From Siderastrea siderea (lineage: Eukaryota; Cnidaria; Anthozoa; Scleractinia; Rhizangiidae), in the NCBI GenBank assembly GCA_964030785.1, contig OZ034969.1:30712001-30776000 (forward strand): 64,000 bases of DNA, given 5' to 3'. The translations under genes and the position numbers were made by a program. Positions 10,285 through 22,075 of the stretch are shown here, in pieces. Under the pieces are notes generated by a model. That model was given only the letters and a program-made list of their open reading frames with translations. It was not told the origin of the DNA and ran no database searches. Every line of letters starts with the position of its first letter. The first letter of the stretch is position 1.

Positions 10285-13110
10285 CTACTCAAGAACTGAC
10301 AAACTCATCTGGTTTGTGACAGCAACTGGCTTGTTGTAAAGCTTACGAAATGTGGACTCTTCAGTCCAACCAGCTGTAGCAAGAATAACATCAGTGGAAA
10401 CAGATGCAATAGCTTTACTTATTGAAGCACACCTAGTGCTATGGGCAGAAAACTGCTCTGTATTAATGCCTGCCTGGCCTAACATGGTTTTGATCCAGCG
10501 CCCAACAGTGGACGAGGTTACTGCCCTATATGGTTTGATGTATGACACAAGCAATCTAGTTGAATTTCTTAAATTCTCAGTAGCCTTAAGGTAGTAATTT
10601 AATGTTTCATACACGCACAGTTCCTTGACAGGATACTTGAACAGACGGACATTCCCAAAAACCTTTCCAGGTCTGTCCTGCTTAAGATGATCCGTTAAGG
10701 CAAAATTGAAGCACTCTCCATTCCTCTGCATGTACCTCTCTGACATGTCCAAAAATGTCAAAGTTTGACACCTTTGACCTGTAGTCAATGCAATTAACAT
10801 GACTAATTTCAACGTGAGTTCCTTCAAAGTAATCTGATCCAAAGGCCAATATAAACTCAGATAATCAAGAACAGTGTCCACGGACTAAATGTTATTGTAC
10901 TTCGGGACAGGCTTGAGTTTATTAAACACCCCTTTAAGATATCTGCACACAAAGAAATGCTTCCCCACTGGTGTGTGGTCTGGATCACCATCGCTATTCA
11001 TGTCTATGTTGGAGACTGCTGAGCGGGCTGTATTCAGAGCCGAATAACTTAAGCCTTTCTCGAAGAGACTATGCAGGAACAACAACACGGGCCTCACAGC
11101 GGGACACAAGGGATCATGTGATCCTTCACTACAAAATTGTAGCCACTTGTTGATATACACTTTGTATTGTTTGTGTGTGCTATCTCTCCAGGAATGCATG
11201 ATAATCTCGACAATGTCTGGCGAAAACTCTGATTTTTGCAAGGACTGCCTGATAATTTGCATACCAGCAACTCCAGTCGGTGATGGAGTGGATGAGGACC
11301 GGCCAGAGTTGGATGAACCAGATTCTGAGCAGAAGTCCCTCAGAACCCGTGGTGTGTCTATCAGAAGGCCCAGCACAACTGTAAAGTAAGGCTGAGTTGT
11401 CCACTTCGGGATTATTAGAATTCCTGTTGCCCGGTCTTGAATGATTTTCTGCACACATCTGGAAATAAGACAAAAAGGGGGAAATGCATAAAAGAAAAAC
11501 TGTGACCAGTCAACAGTGAAAGCATCCACAAACTTTGCCATTGGATGCGGTTTCCACGAGACATAGGTCTCCACTTGTGTATTAAGTCTACTAGCAAAAA
11601 GATCTATGTCTGGTTGCCCAAACAGAGTAACAATCCTCTTAAATACACGACCCGATAGCATCCATTCAAGGTCTAATTTCAAATCTCGGGAGAGTTGATC
11701 AGCATCAACATTGCTAGAGCCTGGAATATGGGCTGCTGATAACCAAATGTTTCTAACAATAGCCCAATTCCAAACCTTCTGAGTAAGGGCGTTGCATTCT
11801 AACGACTTGCACCCCCCCATGGCATTGATATAAGAAACAGCAGTAGTGTTATCAGACATGACCCTAATATGAATGTCACTTCTGTTGTCAAACAAAGATG
11901 ACAAAGCAAGATCAACAGCTAAAAGCTCTAAGTAATTAATATGCCTGGTCGATTCTGATTTAGACCATATGCCACAGGTGTTAATACCTTGTTCAATTTG
12001 TGCCCCCCAGCCTGTTTTAGATGCATCAGTATAAATTACTACATCTGGGCTGGGTTAGTGGATTTTCTTAGAAGCTGACTGAATATTAGAGAACCACCAA
12101 CAAACCTCACCCAAACTATCACTAGACAGTGACATAAGAGCATCAAAATTTCCCTGATTCAATTTTAAATTTCTCTCTTTATCAACCTCAATCTGGCGAT
12201 AATGAAGAGGGCCAAACTGTACGCCCGGGAAACTTGAGACTAGGGTCCCAAGAAAAGATGCAACCTCACGAATACTGAACTGCTTATTGGGGTGAGAAAA
12301 CTTTTCACACAACTGCAAGATTTTATCAACTTTCTTAGATGTCAAGGTAACTATCATATGAATAGAATTCAAAACAAAACCTAGAAACCCTAAAGTCTGC
12401 GTAGGTATGATAACCGATTTTTCAGGATGAACTTTAAAACCTAAGCTGATAATGAGCTGCACAGCACGTAAAGTGGCTAACTCACATTCCGTATAACTGT
12501 CTTCAAGATAGAAAGAATCGTCAATATAGCCTAGACAAGTGTGGCCAAACTGACTTCTTAGATAAGCAAAGACAGGTTTCATGACTTTGGTGAAAATCCT
12601 AGGACTACTAGACAAGCCCATAGGTAAACAAGAGAAAGCATACAACTGGTCTCTCCAAATAAATTTCAAAAATTTCTGGTGTTCTAATGCAACAGGGATA
12701 GAATAATAGGCATCCTTAAGATCAATAGATGTCATATAGCAAGAAGGCCTAATAAGTTTGATGGCTGTTTCTAATGTGTCCATCTTAAAATGGTGATAAG
12801 ACACTGACTCATTCAATCTCTTAAGGTTAAAAATAACCCTATGTGACCCATCTTTCTTGGGCCGTGTGAAAATAGGTGATATCACCTGGCCATCTTCAAA
12901 TGAAGAACGCCTGATTATTCCTTTTTGAAGGAACTTCTCTATCTCATTGTCAATTATAGCTTGTTCAATTTCAGTAAATGAGGAATGCGGTCTGGTAGCA
13001 CTAAAATGAGGCTCAGGAACAAAGTTAAATTCAATATGACAGTGAGTAACTGCATCCAAGATAAATGGATCAGAAGTGATTTTCTCCCACATATAGAGAA
13101 AATCTTGCAA
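10285..13110 (-). pseudogene. DIRS pol: reverse transcriptase, RNase H and tyrosine recombinase, two nonsense codons
   Basis: A single frame from about 13190 (overlapping the end of gag in another frame; first ATG 13110) to 10285, interrupted by TAA at 12055-12057 and TAG at 10885-10887. RT: LPMGLSSSPRIFTKVM and the catalytic GYIDDSFYL. RNase H: IYTDASKTGWGAQ, the ELLAVDLAL glutamate, VMSDNTTAV, and HIPGSSNVDADQLSR. Then a DLFASRLN segment usual for DIRS. Tyrosine recombinase: TTGQRCQTL (Arg), SAHSTRCAS (His-x-x-Arg), TFRKLYNKPV (nucleophile Tyr). All catalytic landmarks survive, so the two stops look like late point mutations: the TAG falls where related proteins usually have Trp (KYNNI*SVD). 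Expression relative to gag would need a frameshift or internal initiation. Confidence 0.88.
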
Positions 13111-13184
13111 ACCCCCCGCCTTAAAGGGTGTCTGATTTGCAATAATAGAGGCAATAAAACTTTGACTTACCCCCTCAGATGATC

Positions 13185-14186
13185 CTACTGGGTCTTGGTT
13201 GACGATGGCTTGGGGTGTTGATGGGGCCTCGCTTGGCCCCGGCCTCGCACTAAAAAAGAACTAGTGGACTTGGAGTCTCTTCCCCTACCAGAATTATGGG
13301 TAAAACGGCCACAACCTCGCATACTTCTACCCCCTGGGACCTTGTATGGTTCCAGGCGCTGCTTGGGAGTCACCTTATTACTGAGCTTGTTTGATTTAGT
13401 CAGTTCTTCCACTTCCTTGTTTAGGTCATCACCAAACAGAAAGGTTGAAATGGTGGTGGAGGGGTTACACAATGAAGCATATTGCTTGTTTAGGTCAGGA
13501 CGAATAAGATCTCTACGTTTCAGGTTGAGATCTCTGTTTGCTGACAACAAAAGGACTGCTGCATGAGTTAAAATATTATTTTGTTCCCCACTTGAATCAT
13601 TACACAGCTGGAGAATCGCATAAAGGCCCGAAATAAGTTGGGACTGTGTCTTCTGAAAAGCAGAGTCAGAATTCCTTGTTTCCTGACGTAACTGCTGCCA
13701 AATCTGCTTGTTAATTTTGGGAGCCACCAGATCAGTGCAATTTTCCGGCCTGAGGTATTTGGCCTGTACCTCGCTTAGCTTCTCCTTCGAAAGCTTTTCA
13801 TTGATAAGACTTTTGACTATCTCCGCCAAGTTAGCGTTGATGGCAGGGGATGTTCTCTCAATGACACTGAACTCCTCAGCAAGAGACTTGAATGAGTCAC
13901 TGTTTCCCTTGTCTTCATCAAGATTCTTAGGCTGAATGAACTCCTCGATTTTCCCTGCAACGGCAGCATCTTGGCTGTCTTCTGGGTTAGCCCCAGCACC
14001 GGACTGAGGATCCTCAGCCTCCACTTCAACACTGTCAAAATCCATATAAACTTGGTCAATGGATTCTTTGACTTGAGCCAAAATATCTTTTTTGGCGTCG
14101 TTAAGAAGTCCGGAAAACATGGCCTTCAGATCTGCCGTCCCTGGTAGAGCAGAATGGCCTGGCTTATCCTTGGCCTCATCACCCAT
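13185..14186 (-). CDS. DIRS gag-like ORF1 protein
   Basis: Open frame of 334 codons from ATG 14186 (MGDEAKDKPGHSALPG), preceded by a possible splice acceptor (ttctgtattacag|gcg); an open extension reaches 14258. Early acidic and glutamate-rich region, central helical part (IWQQLRQETRNSDSAFQKTQ), and a C-terminus rich in Arg-Gly (GRGRDSKS, VRGRGQARP) likely to bind nucleic acid. There is no zinc knuckle, as is common for DIRS gags. The stop at 13185 overlaps the open frame of pol. Intact. Confidence 0.8.
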   Translation of the reverse strand: MGDEAKDKPGHSALPGTADLKAMFSGLLNDAKKDILAQVKESIDQVYMDFDSVEVEAEDPQSGAGANPEDSQDAAVAGKIEEFIQPKNLDEDKGNSDSFKSLAEEFSVIERTSPAINANLAEIVKSLINEKLSKEKLSEVQAKYLRPENCTDLVAPKINKQIWQQLRQETRNSDSAFQKTQSQLISGLYAILQLCNDSSGEQNNILTHAAVLLLSANRDLNLKRRDLIRPDLNKQYASLCNPSTTISTFLFGDDLNKEVEELTKSNKLSNKVTPKQRLEPYKVPGGRSMRGCGRFTHNSGRGRDSKSTSSFLVRGRGQARPHQHPKPSSTKTQ

Positions 14187-14531
14187 CGCCTGTAATACAG
14201 AACGAAGCGATGTAAGAAAAGATTCTCTAAAAATCAAAATGGCGGACACGTCCACCACGTGGTTTGAAGCCGACTTAAATATACGACTTTACTCCGCTTA
14301 CAAACTCGTTGTAACGGAAATAAATAATAGATTTACAAAGAAGAATAGGTATAAATCGCGTTATACCTTGCAGTTTCGACTGAGGACACGTCCTGCAGTC
14401 TGTACGTTCGACAAATTTGTCGAATCGAGCAATGTGACACGTCACAAAACCCGAAAAAATTCAGGTCGAAAGACCTAAACAAATGGTGGACACGTCCACT
14501 GCAAAGAGAATACAAAGAACAGGTAACTTAC

Positions 14532-14537
14532 CTAGTC
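14532..14537 (-). promoter_or_regulatory. Candidate splice donor in the DIRS leader
   Basis: On the minus strand ctag|gtaagt occurs upstream of gag, and acceptor-like sequences follow (ctctttgcag near 14500, ttctgtattacag near 14190). A leader intron is therefore possible. Spliceosomal introns are known in animal DIRS elements. No transcript evidence is available. Confidence 0.3.
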
Positions 14538-15461
14538 AACAACGGTCGAATAACTGAAAAACGCAAGAACGATGAACAACACGTCTGAACCTACGGCAAT
14601 CGCTTGGTGCACTGACCTGCGGCAGTGCGTGCGCATCTCATGGTAACCCGGATGTACGTAATGATTTGGTAGAACTGTATATACAATATCTATTTCTATA
14701 TTTGCATGAAGCCGGTCAGGTAACCTACTTATTAAAAAAACAAGAAAATATACACCCTGAAAATGGATATAAATTCAGAAATGGGAATGATTTATTTTTG
14801 CTATCCGCTTGCAACACGCAGCGATTTTCTCACGCGAACCAGACTACGTTGGAGAGACAATTTTGTGTCCGTACCGGGTCATAGTTACTACAATTGTAAC
14901 ACGACCAAAACGAGCGTGGCCCTCCCGATAAGGGCATGATTTGACTGGTGTCCAGTGTCGACCACGGTCAAACGGGGCTATCGGGATCCTCACGCATCCA
15001 TGGCGGCCTATTTTGAGATGCTATTACGATTTTGTGCAGTGGATAATTCTTTTGGGACACGAGGTATGTGTAATTGGTTTTGAGAAAATCACTTGTATGT
15101 CTTCCTTTTGTCAAGTCGCTAAGTCAGAATGGGAGCCTGAACTAGATTTGTGGGTAAATTCGAGCGAATTCCGAAACGTGTTGAGCGGTGATAGTGGCTA
15201 AATCGGGCCAAATGACTCCTTCCTTGTCAATGTATTATACATGTACTAATACACAGTAAGGTAAATAGACCTAAAATTGCTCAAAATGCGTTGTAAGGAT
15301 AGCAAACAGCACCATGTAATGTTTCATGAACTTTATTCAGTTAGGTTGCGGTTATGTATTGCTCAAAATGTTCGCTTCGAAATCCCATACAAAGTCTTAT
15401 ATTTTGAAACGCCATTTTTAATAATATTCAAATGTTGTGCTTGGGTGTCCTGTGGTCGCAG

Positions 15462-16500
15462 CTGCCTAAGCCGTTTCCACGTGGTCGACGCTTCATTCAA
15501 CTTTTCCCTACTTTGAGGTTGGTATTTGCCTTCTACTTTGCGTTCTGTGCTTTTGGCTTTTACTTTATTTTGCTGGCGTTACCATTCCGTTTTGTTCATC
15601 TCTCTTTTCGTTCTCTGCTGCCGCTCCTGGGATGATAATTTTGCAAGGGAGTCTAATTCCCTGTCGGATTACTGGCGCGCAAATCTGTCATCCTCCGAGC
15701 CGCGTTTTCCTGTCGTTGTTTTTATGCCGTATTTTTTGTCTTTCAGGTTGTAATCTTCTCGACAGGGTTTTTACCGTTTTGCATTTCAAGTGCAGGAAAT
15801 GAGCCTCTACTTTTTCCATTCCCGGCTCAGGGGATGACTGGAATTTGTTCTTCATGAGTATAATTCCGTGGGCATTTAATTTCTTTTCGCTCCTGTTTTG
15901 CATGTTTTTCAATGTTTTTACACTTGGTCAGGTAAATATCCTTTCTTTTAATAGTATTCGTTACTGTTTTTCATAGCTACAAAAAAATAATGTACGATTT
16001 AGCAATGAAACTCAATGATGCATCGCTTTTTCAAAGAACATGGACTGATTGTTAATAGCGTTAATTCACAGTAATGCTACGCGAGTTAAAATGCAATGAT
16101 GCATCATGAAGGAGTTTTATAGAGTGTTATACCTTGATACTTGTGTCTGTGTGAAGATATCACCTTTAATTAAACATTTAAAACGATCTTACCAAGAATA
16201 TAACGGAATTAAAGATTACTTTTTAATTTCCTTTTCCGTACAAGCTTTTTATATTCATTAATTTTCATTAATTTTCACGAGTACTTTATTTCTATAGAAT
16301 TCGAAAGACGTGTTTACGAGTACTTAATTTCGCGATTTTGAAAATAAGCATAAAAATAAATTTTGTGATTTTTCATTTTGTTAAGAGTAGTTCGCCCTTT
16401 CCAGGGCCTGTACAGTGGGCAGGGGAGCTATATAGGGTGTGACACCTCATATAATTGAGTACGTGTGGCGATATTACCTTATTTTTTCTTTTGACCTTTT
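15462..16500. other. Intergenic, T-rich, no gene seen
   Basis: T-rich spacer with unsupported hydrophobic open frames (15432-15753, plus strand) that reflect base composition. No domain, no terminal repeats. Confidence 0.45.
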
Positions 16501-16534
16501 TATAACCTTTTTATATATTTTTCTTTAACACTCC

Positions 16535-16685
16535 ACATTTTCTACACTCCGCATTTTCCACACTCCGCATTTTCTACACTCCGCATTTTCCACACTCCCC
16601 ATTTTCTACACTCCGCATTTTCTACACTCCGCATTTTCCACACTCCGCACTCCGCACTCCGCACTCCGCACTCCTCGTTTTCCAC
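16535..16685. repeat. Minisatellite, 16-17 bp unit
   Basis: About nine tandem copies of cattttctacactccg / cattttccacactccg, ending in a run of actccgc hexa/heptamers. Units alternate between 'ctaca' and 'ccaca' variants. Confidence 0.9.
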
Positions 16686-16900
16686 TTAACCCTAAAAGAC
16701 TTCTGCTCTCTTTCCATATGTAATTGGATTTTCCGCGTGACGTATTTGTTTGTAGTTTGCATAGGCCTTTGTTTGCTTTTATTTCAGCAGGGCTGGCCCA
16801 AAAGGATTTTGTTCCTCGTTGCGTACTCGTTGGTTGTTTGCATACCTTAATTTGAAATTATGAATATATGAAATTCATATATTTAAACTGCGGAATGAAG

Positions 16901-17036
16901 AAATAAATGTAAAGAAGATCCTCGCACTTATTAACGCAACTTATGCAGTTGCGAAAAGAAAGCCTGATTTTTCCAGGCTTTCTTTTCGCAACTGCATAAG
17001 TTGCGTTAATAACTGCGAGGATCTTCTTTACATTTA
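16901..17036. repeat. Near-perfect palindrome (foldback element)
   Basis: Arms of about 65 bp around the loop attttt near 16970: aaatgtaaagaagatcctcg... and its complement ending ...cttctttacattt. The only difference of note is a small insertion (ctg) in the right arm. The flanks share ataccttaatttg (about 16842 and about 17036), a possible 13-bp direct repeat around a slightly larger insertion. Confidence 0.85.
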
Positions 17037-17039
17037 TAC

Positions 17040-18527
17040 CTTAATTTGTTTTCTATTTGAGCGGGTCAAAAAGGCTTCTGCTTTCTTGCGAGTTTGTAAT
17101 TGGCTTTTATTTTGCTCCTCTGACATATTTTCATATTCCTTTCATTGTTTTTATTTGAGCAGGCCCTAAAGGCTTCTGCTCTCTCACAGGATTTGTCGGG
17201 TTTTATTTTGGTTCTCGTAGTGTCTTGTTTGTTGTTTCCTTTCTCTGTCGACTACAATGCAATGCGCGCGTTTGTTTATGTTTTGATTCCTTTGGAGAGA
17301 GAACATTGCCATAAAATGGCTAGATTTGAGCCCTTTAGCAGCCAAGAAAGGAAATGAAGGTGTTCACTTTGTTAGGTGTATACGTTTTGTCAATAGAAAG
17401 AGCTAAATTTTATGGTTTATAAGTCTTGCAGATGACTGTAATAAAATACGATTCATCGTAGACTGTCATTACACGTCACGCAGTCACAGAAATATTTTCA
17501 AATTGACATAGCGCATTTGGTTTTTAGTGTATCGGGTCAAGAGTTCGCTCATTCATTTATGTTCAGCAGCACTTATACCTTAATATACCCCACTTTTAAA
17601 ATGTCGAAAGGCGTGTAGAGTAAAAGCAATTGACATTACTTTATTTTATCACTAACGGTTGCAAAACCGCGATTTGTCACCCGCGGGGTGTGTAAATACT
17701 CAGTCACGTCCGATCTACAGAAACATTTATTACTGTAGTCAGTTTGATATTCACTCACATTCAGTTCCACATAACCATAAGAATTCTGCTATTTTTCCCT
17801 ATGAACTCACTGGATCGTCCATAGTCACATTATTCTGATATGAGGTATAAATAAAAAGCTTTCCGCGTGGTCTCGCTTGTCGGTTGAGAGCTGTGCGAAA
17901 CATCGAGTGTCCGAATGTCGCTTTTGTGACTCGAAGAATAAAACATTTTTTAAATCAACACTGCTCCAATAGTTCCCTGATAAATTTCATAGCTCCATAA
18001 GAATATCTCTATCCATTCTACGGAAGGATGACTTGGATGAAGGCAGATTTCCACAGCCTTCAAATGCCGACGCAAAACTTTGGGGTTTCGCGGTCCACGA
18101 AACCTCCGTTTAGGCGCGCGTTGCATTGTGGTCGACAGAGAGTCTTTAAGCTTCGCTTAATTATCTATTACAGCGCTTCTTTTCCGGTGCGCAAGACAAA
18201 TTTTTTAATTTATCAGTCTGTTCCTCTGCGCGTTTCACTTTGCACTTGCCATCGTCATTGCCTGTTTAGAAGGCCCAAGAGGCTTTACCCTTTGTTTCAA
18301 GATTTTTTCGGCTTTTTTCTTGGTCTTGTGGCATCTCTTCGTTTTACGGAATGAAGTTTTTGTTTCTAATTTTGGGCCTTTGTGCTAGGTCCCGCGTGCC
18401 TTGTTTTTGAGCTTGGGTTCATTTTTGAGTTTAGGTATCTCGCGGCTTGGGTGCTTTTTGGGTTTGGTGTGTTTTGAATTTTGGGTGCTTTTGAGTTTTG
18501 GGGTGTTGTTTTCTGTAGTTGCCTGGT
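17040..18527. other. Intergenic, no gene seen
   Basis: T-rich spacer; 18360-18510 is low-complexity with repeated 'tttgagtttaggt'-like and 'gggtgctttt' motifs. Open frames here are short and overlapping and have no recognisable domain. Confidence 0.45.
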
Positions 18528-18890
18528 CATGTATATTTCACTCACGAGGCCGCCAGATTTCCCATAACTTAAAGGAGTGCGGGTAAGACCGGTGTAAATA
18601 GAATACTATTTACAGCGGTCTTACCCAAGCGAGTTTAAGAGAGACATACGCATAGAATTCATTATCATTTCGATAGAAGACACGGTAGGTTATTCCTATG
18701 GCGCCACTGTTATGCTCCTTACCCGTTCTCCACTCCATGCGGCCTCTTTCGGATCATTTGTGTTTTTCTGCCCTCCCTTTCCCTCCCCTTTCTTTCACTG
18801 GCTTGTACCTTTCATCTGAAAGAGGCCGCCAGATTTCCCATAACTTAAAGGAGTGCGGGTAAGACCGGTGTAAATAGAATACTATAGATA
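18528..18890. repeat. Direct repeat pair with an intervening interspersed-repeat copy
   Basis: The ~62-bp segment beginning gaggccgccagatttccc and ending aatagaatactat occurs at 18546-18607 and again at about 18823-18885. Between them is the uninterrupted copy (18605-18684) of the repeat split at 6857/8635. At 18580-18628 gggtaagaccg faces cggtcttaccc, forming a hairpin. Confidence 0.75.
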
Positions 18891-19870
18891 GACAGCGACG
18901 TCAGGAAATTGTGTATTTTACCAATAAAAGATAATAATCAGACTCTATTTGATTGGTACTTCAGTGTAGCCAGTCCAAATTAGGGTTTGTAACCACCTTA
19001 ACCACTAGCATGACTACGAGGGTTCCGTAAATTGGTGACCTTTGATGCCCTGTGTCCAGACTGAGAGCAGACGATCAGATATTTTCTGTTTTTCTGTCAA
19101 ATGTGAAGCTTCATTTACGGTCTGTCAATTACCTAAGTCGCTCACACAACAAATTGACCAATTTTCAGGATCTCCACCAGTATCTACGTTATCAGCATAG
19201 TTGCTCTTTATGACGGAAAAAAAAATGAATTGAATTTACGGCAATTAAACCACTTTGACTCGCCCCTCAGTATGCTGGAAAGTGCATTCCCGAAGCACAA
19301 AATTTCAAAATTTCCCGGGGGAGCATGTCCCCGAACCCCTCATTTCAAACTCACTGCGGATTCTTGTGTTTTATGTTAGCGTTTGTAAGTGTTAGAAGAA
19401 TATTCGTCGTCCCAAAAGATCGGATTTGTAAATTGATTTTCTTTGAAGAGTCATAAAAGACAAAGATTTTGAGTGTTTCTTACTCCAAAAGGTTAAGATC
19501 TGGGGGGTGCGTTCGTTTTTACTATAAACTGAATAATAATCATATTTGGGGGGTGCCAACGTCACCGTAAAGTGATTTACATAATGATTTTACTTCAAGT
19601 TAACTAGTACTTATAATATTGATTTGTTTCAGTTGGGGATAAACAGAAGGAACTGGTGGCCAATAATTTAACAATTCCTCTTGACGATCACGTGATATTG
19701 GACACTAAATGCATGTTTCAATGCTCTTCTTGACGATCTGCCGAGATGTGCCAAAAACTTCAAAACAATACACTCATTTAAATGGCAAAGGAAGGGCAGT
19801 GACTATGACATAAGCAGCAATTCCGTTATTTTAGAGAATTTATATAGCGACAGCGACATTTGCACGTGCT
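18891..19870. other. Intergenic, no gene seen
   Basis: Contains several G/T-rich stretches such as tctggggggtgcg (near 19500) and no supported gene, RNA or mobile element. Confidence 0.4.
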
Positions 19871-20300
19871 TAAGGTTGTCCACATTATGCCGGCATAATT
19901 TTGAGCATAATAGTGAGGCAAAAGCATCAAGCATTATGCTGAAATAATAGTGCAAAGTTTCTTCGACTCTTTGTGCTTTATAAAAACTTTGCCAAAACCA
20001 TGGGATTCCCACACAAAACACCGGCCCAGGTACCACATTTTAAGACCAAACCTGGTTACAAAGTAGCAAAAACATGGCTTTCAGCAGTTCCAGTTCTAAA
20101 AAATTGTCAGCTGCCTCCTTAGACTGTTTTCATTTATACTTATAGCCAACATAAACCTGTCTTCTGTGGTCTTTTATTTATTTTTATGTTAATTATAATG
20201 TAGCATAAAAGTGGTGCTATTTGAGCATAATAGTGACATTTGTTGAGCATAAAGAATTAGCATAATAGTGTGAAACATTCAGCATAATGTGGACAACCCT
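19871..20300. mobile_element. MITE with gggttgtccacattatgc termini
   Basis: Left end aggttgtccacattatgc and right end gcataatgtggacaaccct are inverted repeats. Subterminal and internal copies of gcataatagtg or gagcataatag recur at least five times in both orientations. About 430 bp, no coding capacity. Its right end is immediately followed by the target duplication of long-TIR element copy 2. Confidence 0.78.
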
Positions 20301-20304
20301 ACAC

Positions 20305-22068
20305 CATAGGAAACCCAAGCATAATATTTGAATATCATTAAAAATGGCGTTTCAAAATATAAGACTTTGTATGGGATTTCGAAGCGAACATTTTGAGCAA
20401 TACATAACAACGAACTATCTGAATCAAGTTTATGAAACATTACATGATGTTGTTTGTTATCCTTACAAAGCATTTTGAGCAATTTTAGGTCTATTTACTT
20501 AACTGTGTTAGTACGTGTATAATACATTGACAAGGAAGGAGTCATTTGGCCCGATTTAGCCACTATCACCGCTCGACACGTTTCGGAATTCGCTCAAATT
20601 TACCCACAAATATAGTTCAGGCTCCCATTCTGACTTAGCGACTTGACAAAAGGAAGACATACAAGTGATTTTCTCAAAACCAATTGCACATACCTCGTGT
20701 CCCAAAAGAATTATCCACTGCACAAAATCATAATTGTATCTCAAAATAGGCCGCCATGGATGCGTGAGGATCCCGATGGTCCCATTTGACAGCGGTCGGC
20801 ACTGGACACCAGTCAACTTATGCCCTTATGGGGAGGGCCACGCTCGTTTTGGTCGTGTTACAATTTTGTAGTAACTATGACCCGGTGCGGACATAAGATT
20901 GTCGCTCCGACGCAGTCTGGTTCGCGTGAGAAAATCGCTGCGTGTTACAAGCGGATAGCAAAAATAAATCATTCCCATTTCTGAATTTATACCCCTTTTT
21001 AGGGTGTATATTTTCTTGTTTTTTTAATAAGTAGGTTACCTGACCGGCTTCATGCAAATATAGAAATAGATATAGTATATACAATAACAATTTTAAAATA
21101 AAACATTTTCACGCGCGTGAGGATATGAATTGAAATGAATTTGCCGACTTAGGTTCAAAAAAAAAAAATCTGATACATAAAACCTATCGACGATTGAAAT
21201 TGAACACATTTAATTCACACAGAGTACGTATTTAAAATTTACGCAGTAGACCGACCTGTATTACAAACGTTTTGTACATGAACGCAAATATGTTCAATTT
21301 ACCACGCATGAATAGAAACATTGGAGGAAGGCGAAACGCGGTTCACTTTCTTTTTTGCTTGACTCATTTTCATTTTCTAACGGCCAAGAACGTTTTAATT
21401 TCTTTCGATAACTTAATTCTCTCCACAAGGTCACGGAGTCCCGCGCAGCGATTCCAGACTACGTTGGAGCGACAATTTGTGTCCGCACCGGGCCATAGTT
21501 ACTACAGAATTGTAACACGACCAAAACGAGCGTGGCCCTCCCCATAAGGGCATAAGTTGACTGGTGTCCAGTGCCGACCGCTGTCAAATGGGACCATCGA
21601 GATCCTCACGCATCCATGGCGGCCTATTTTGAGATGCTATTATGATTTTGTGCAGTGGATAATTCTTTTGGGACACGAGGTATGTGCAATTGGTTTTGAG
21701 AAAATCACTTGTATGTCTTCCTTTTGTCAAGTCGCTAAGTCAGAATGGGAGCCTGAACTATATTTGTGGGTAAATTTGAGCGAATTCCGAAACGTGTCGA
21801 GCGGTAATAGTGGCTAAATCGGGCCAAATGACTCCTTCCTTGTCAATGTATTATACACGTACTAACACAGTAAAGTAAATGGACCTAAAATTGCTCAAAA
21901 TGCGTTGTAAGGATAGCAAACAACACCATGTAATGTTTCATGAACTTTATTCAGTTAGTTTGCTGTTTTGTATTGCTCAAAATGTTCGCTTCGAAATCCC
22001 ATACAAAGTCTTATATTTTGAAACGCCATTTTTAATAATATTCAAATATTATGCTTGGGTCTCCTGTG
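20305..22068. mobile_element. Long-TIR DNA element, copy 2 (uninterrupted)
   Basis: Ends CATAGGAAACCC and (reverse complement) CACAGGAGACCC, flanked by a 7-bp duplication CCTACAC at 20298-20304 and 22069-22075. Inverted repeats of about 620 bp (about 20305-20930 and about 21455-22068) enclose a unique centre. The short open frames inside both TIRs are mirror translations of the same repeat. This copy is the reference that defines the DIRS insertion point in copy 1 (the equivalent site lies near 21083). Confidence 0.9.
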
Positions 22069-22075
22069 CCTACAC

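Larger units (their letters stand above)
9845..14675 (-). mobile_element. DIRS-type tyrosine-recombinase retrotransposon, near full length
   Basis: Coding strand is minus. The left terminal repeat (9845-9960) and the right terminal repeat (about 14600-14675) are inverted relative to each other, sharing caaatcatt, catgagatgcgc and cgcactgccgcaggtcagt. An internal complementary region at about 10035-10170 carries the complements of both outer ends back to back, which is the hallmark of DIRS-1 elements that replicate through a circle. Ends were set by comparison with the uninterrupted long-TIR copy at 20.3-22.1 kb. No target duplication is seen, as expected for this order. Gag-like, RT/RNase H and tyrosine recombinase regions are all present. 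Confidence 0.92.
8836..15454. mobile_element. Long-TIR DNA element, copy 1, split by a DIRS retrotransposon
   Basis: Left terminus CATAGGAAGCCCAAGC and right terminus (reverse complement) CACAGGACACCCAAGC, with terminal inverted repeats of roughly 600 bp (8836 to about 9480 and about 14820 to 15454). Both ends are flanked by the same 7 bp, GTCGCAG (8829-8835 and 15455-15461). Removing the DIRS insertion (about 9845-14675) leaves about 1.79 kb, close to copy 2 at 20305-22068 (1,764 bp). The element has no credible transposase and is presumably non-autonomous. Its superfamily is unclear: 7-bp duplications and very long TIRs would suit Mutator-like or Dada-like elements. Confidence 0.88.

Noticed and set aside
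14941..15201. An 86-aa frame found three times (14941, 20556 minus, 21557)
   Set aside because: It lies in the TIR of the long-TIR element and only looks conserved because the TIRs are copies; no domain and variable ends.
16535..16685. Possible CRISPR-like array
   Set aside because: Uniform 16-17 bp tandem units without spacers, in an animal genome; it is a minisatellite.
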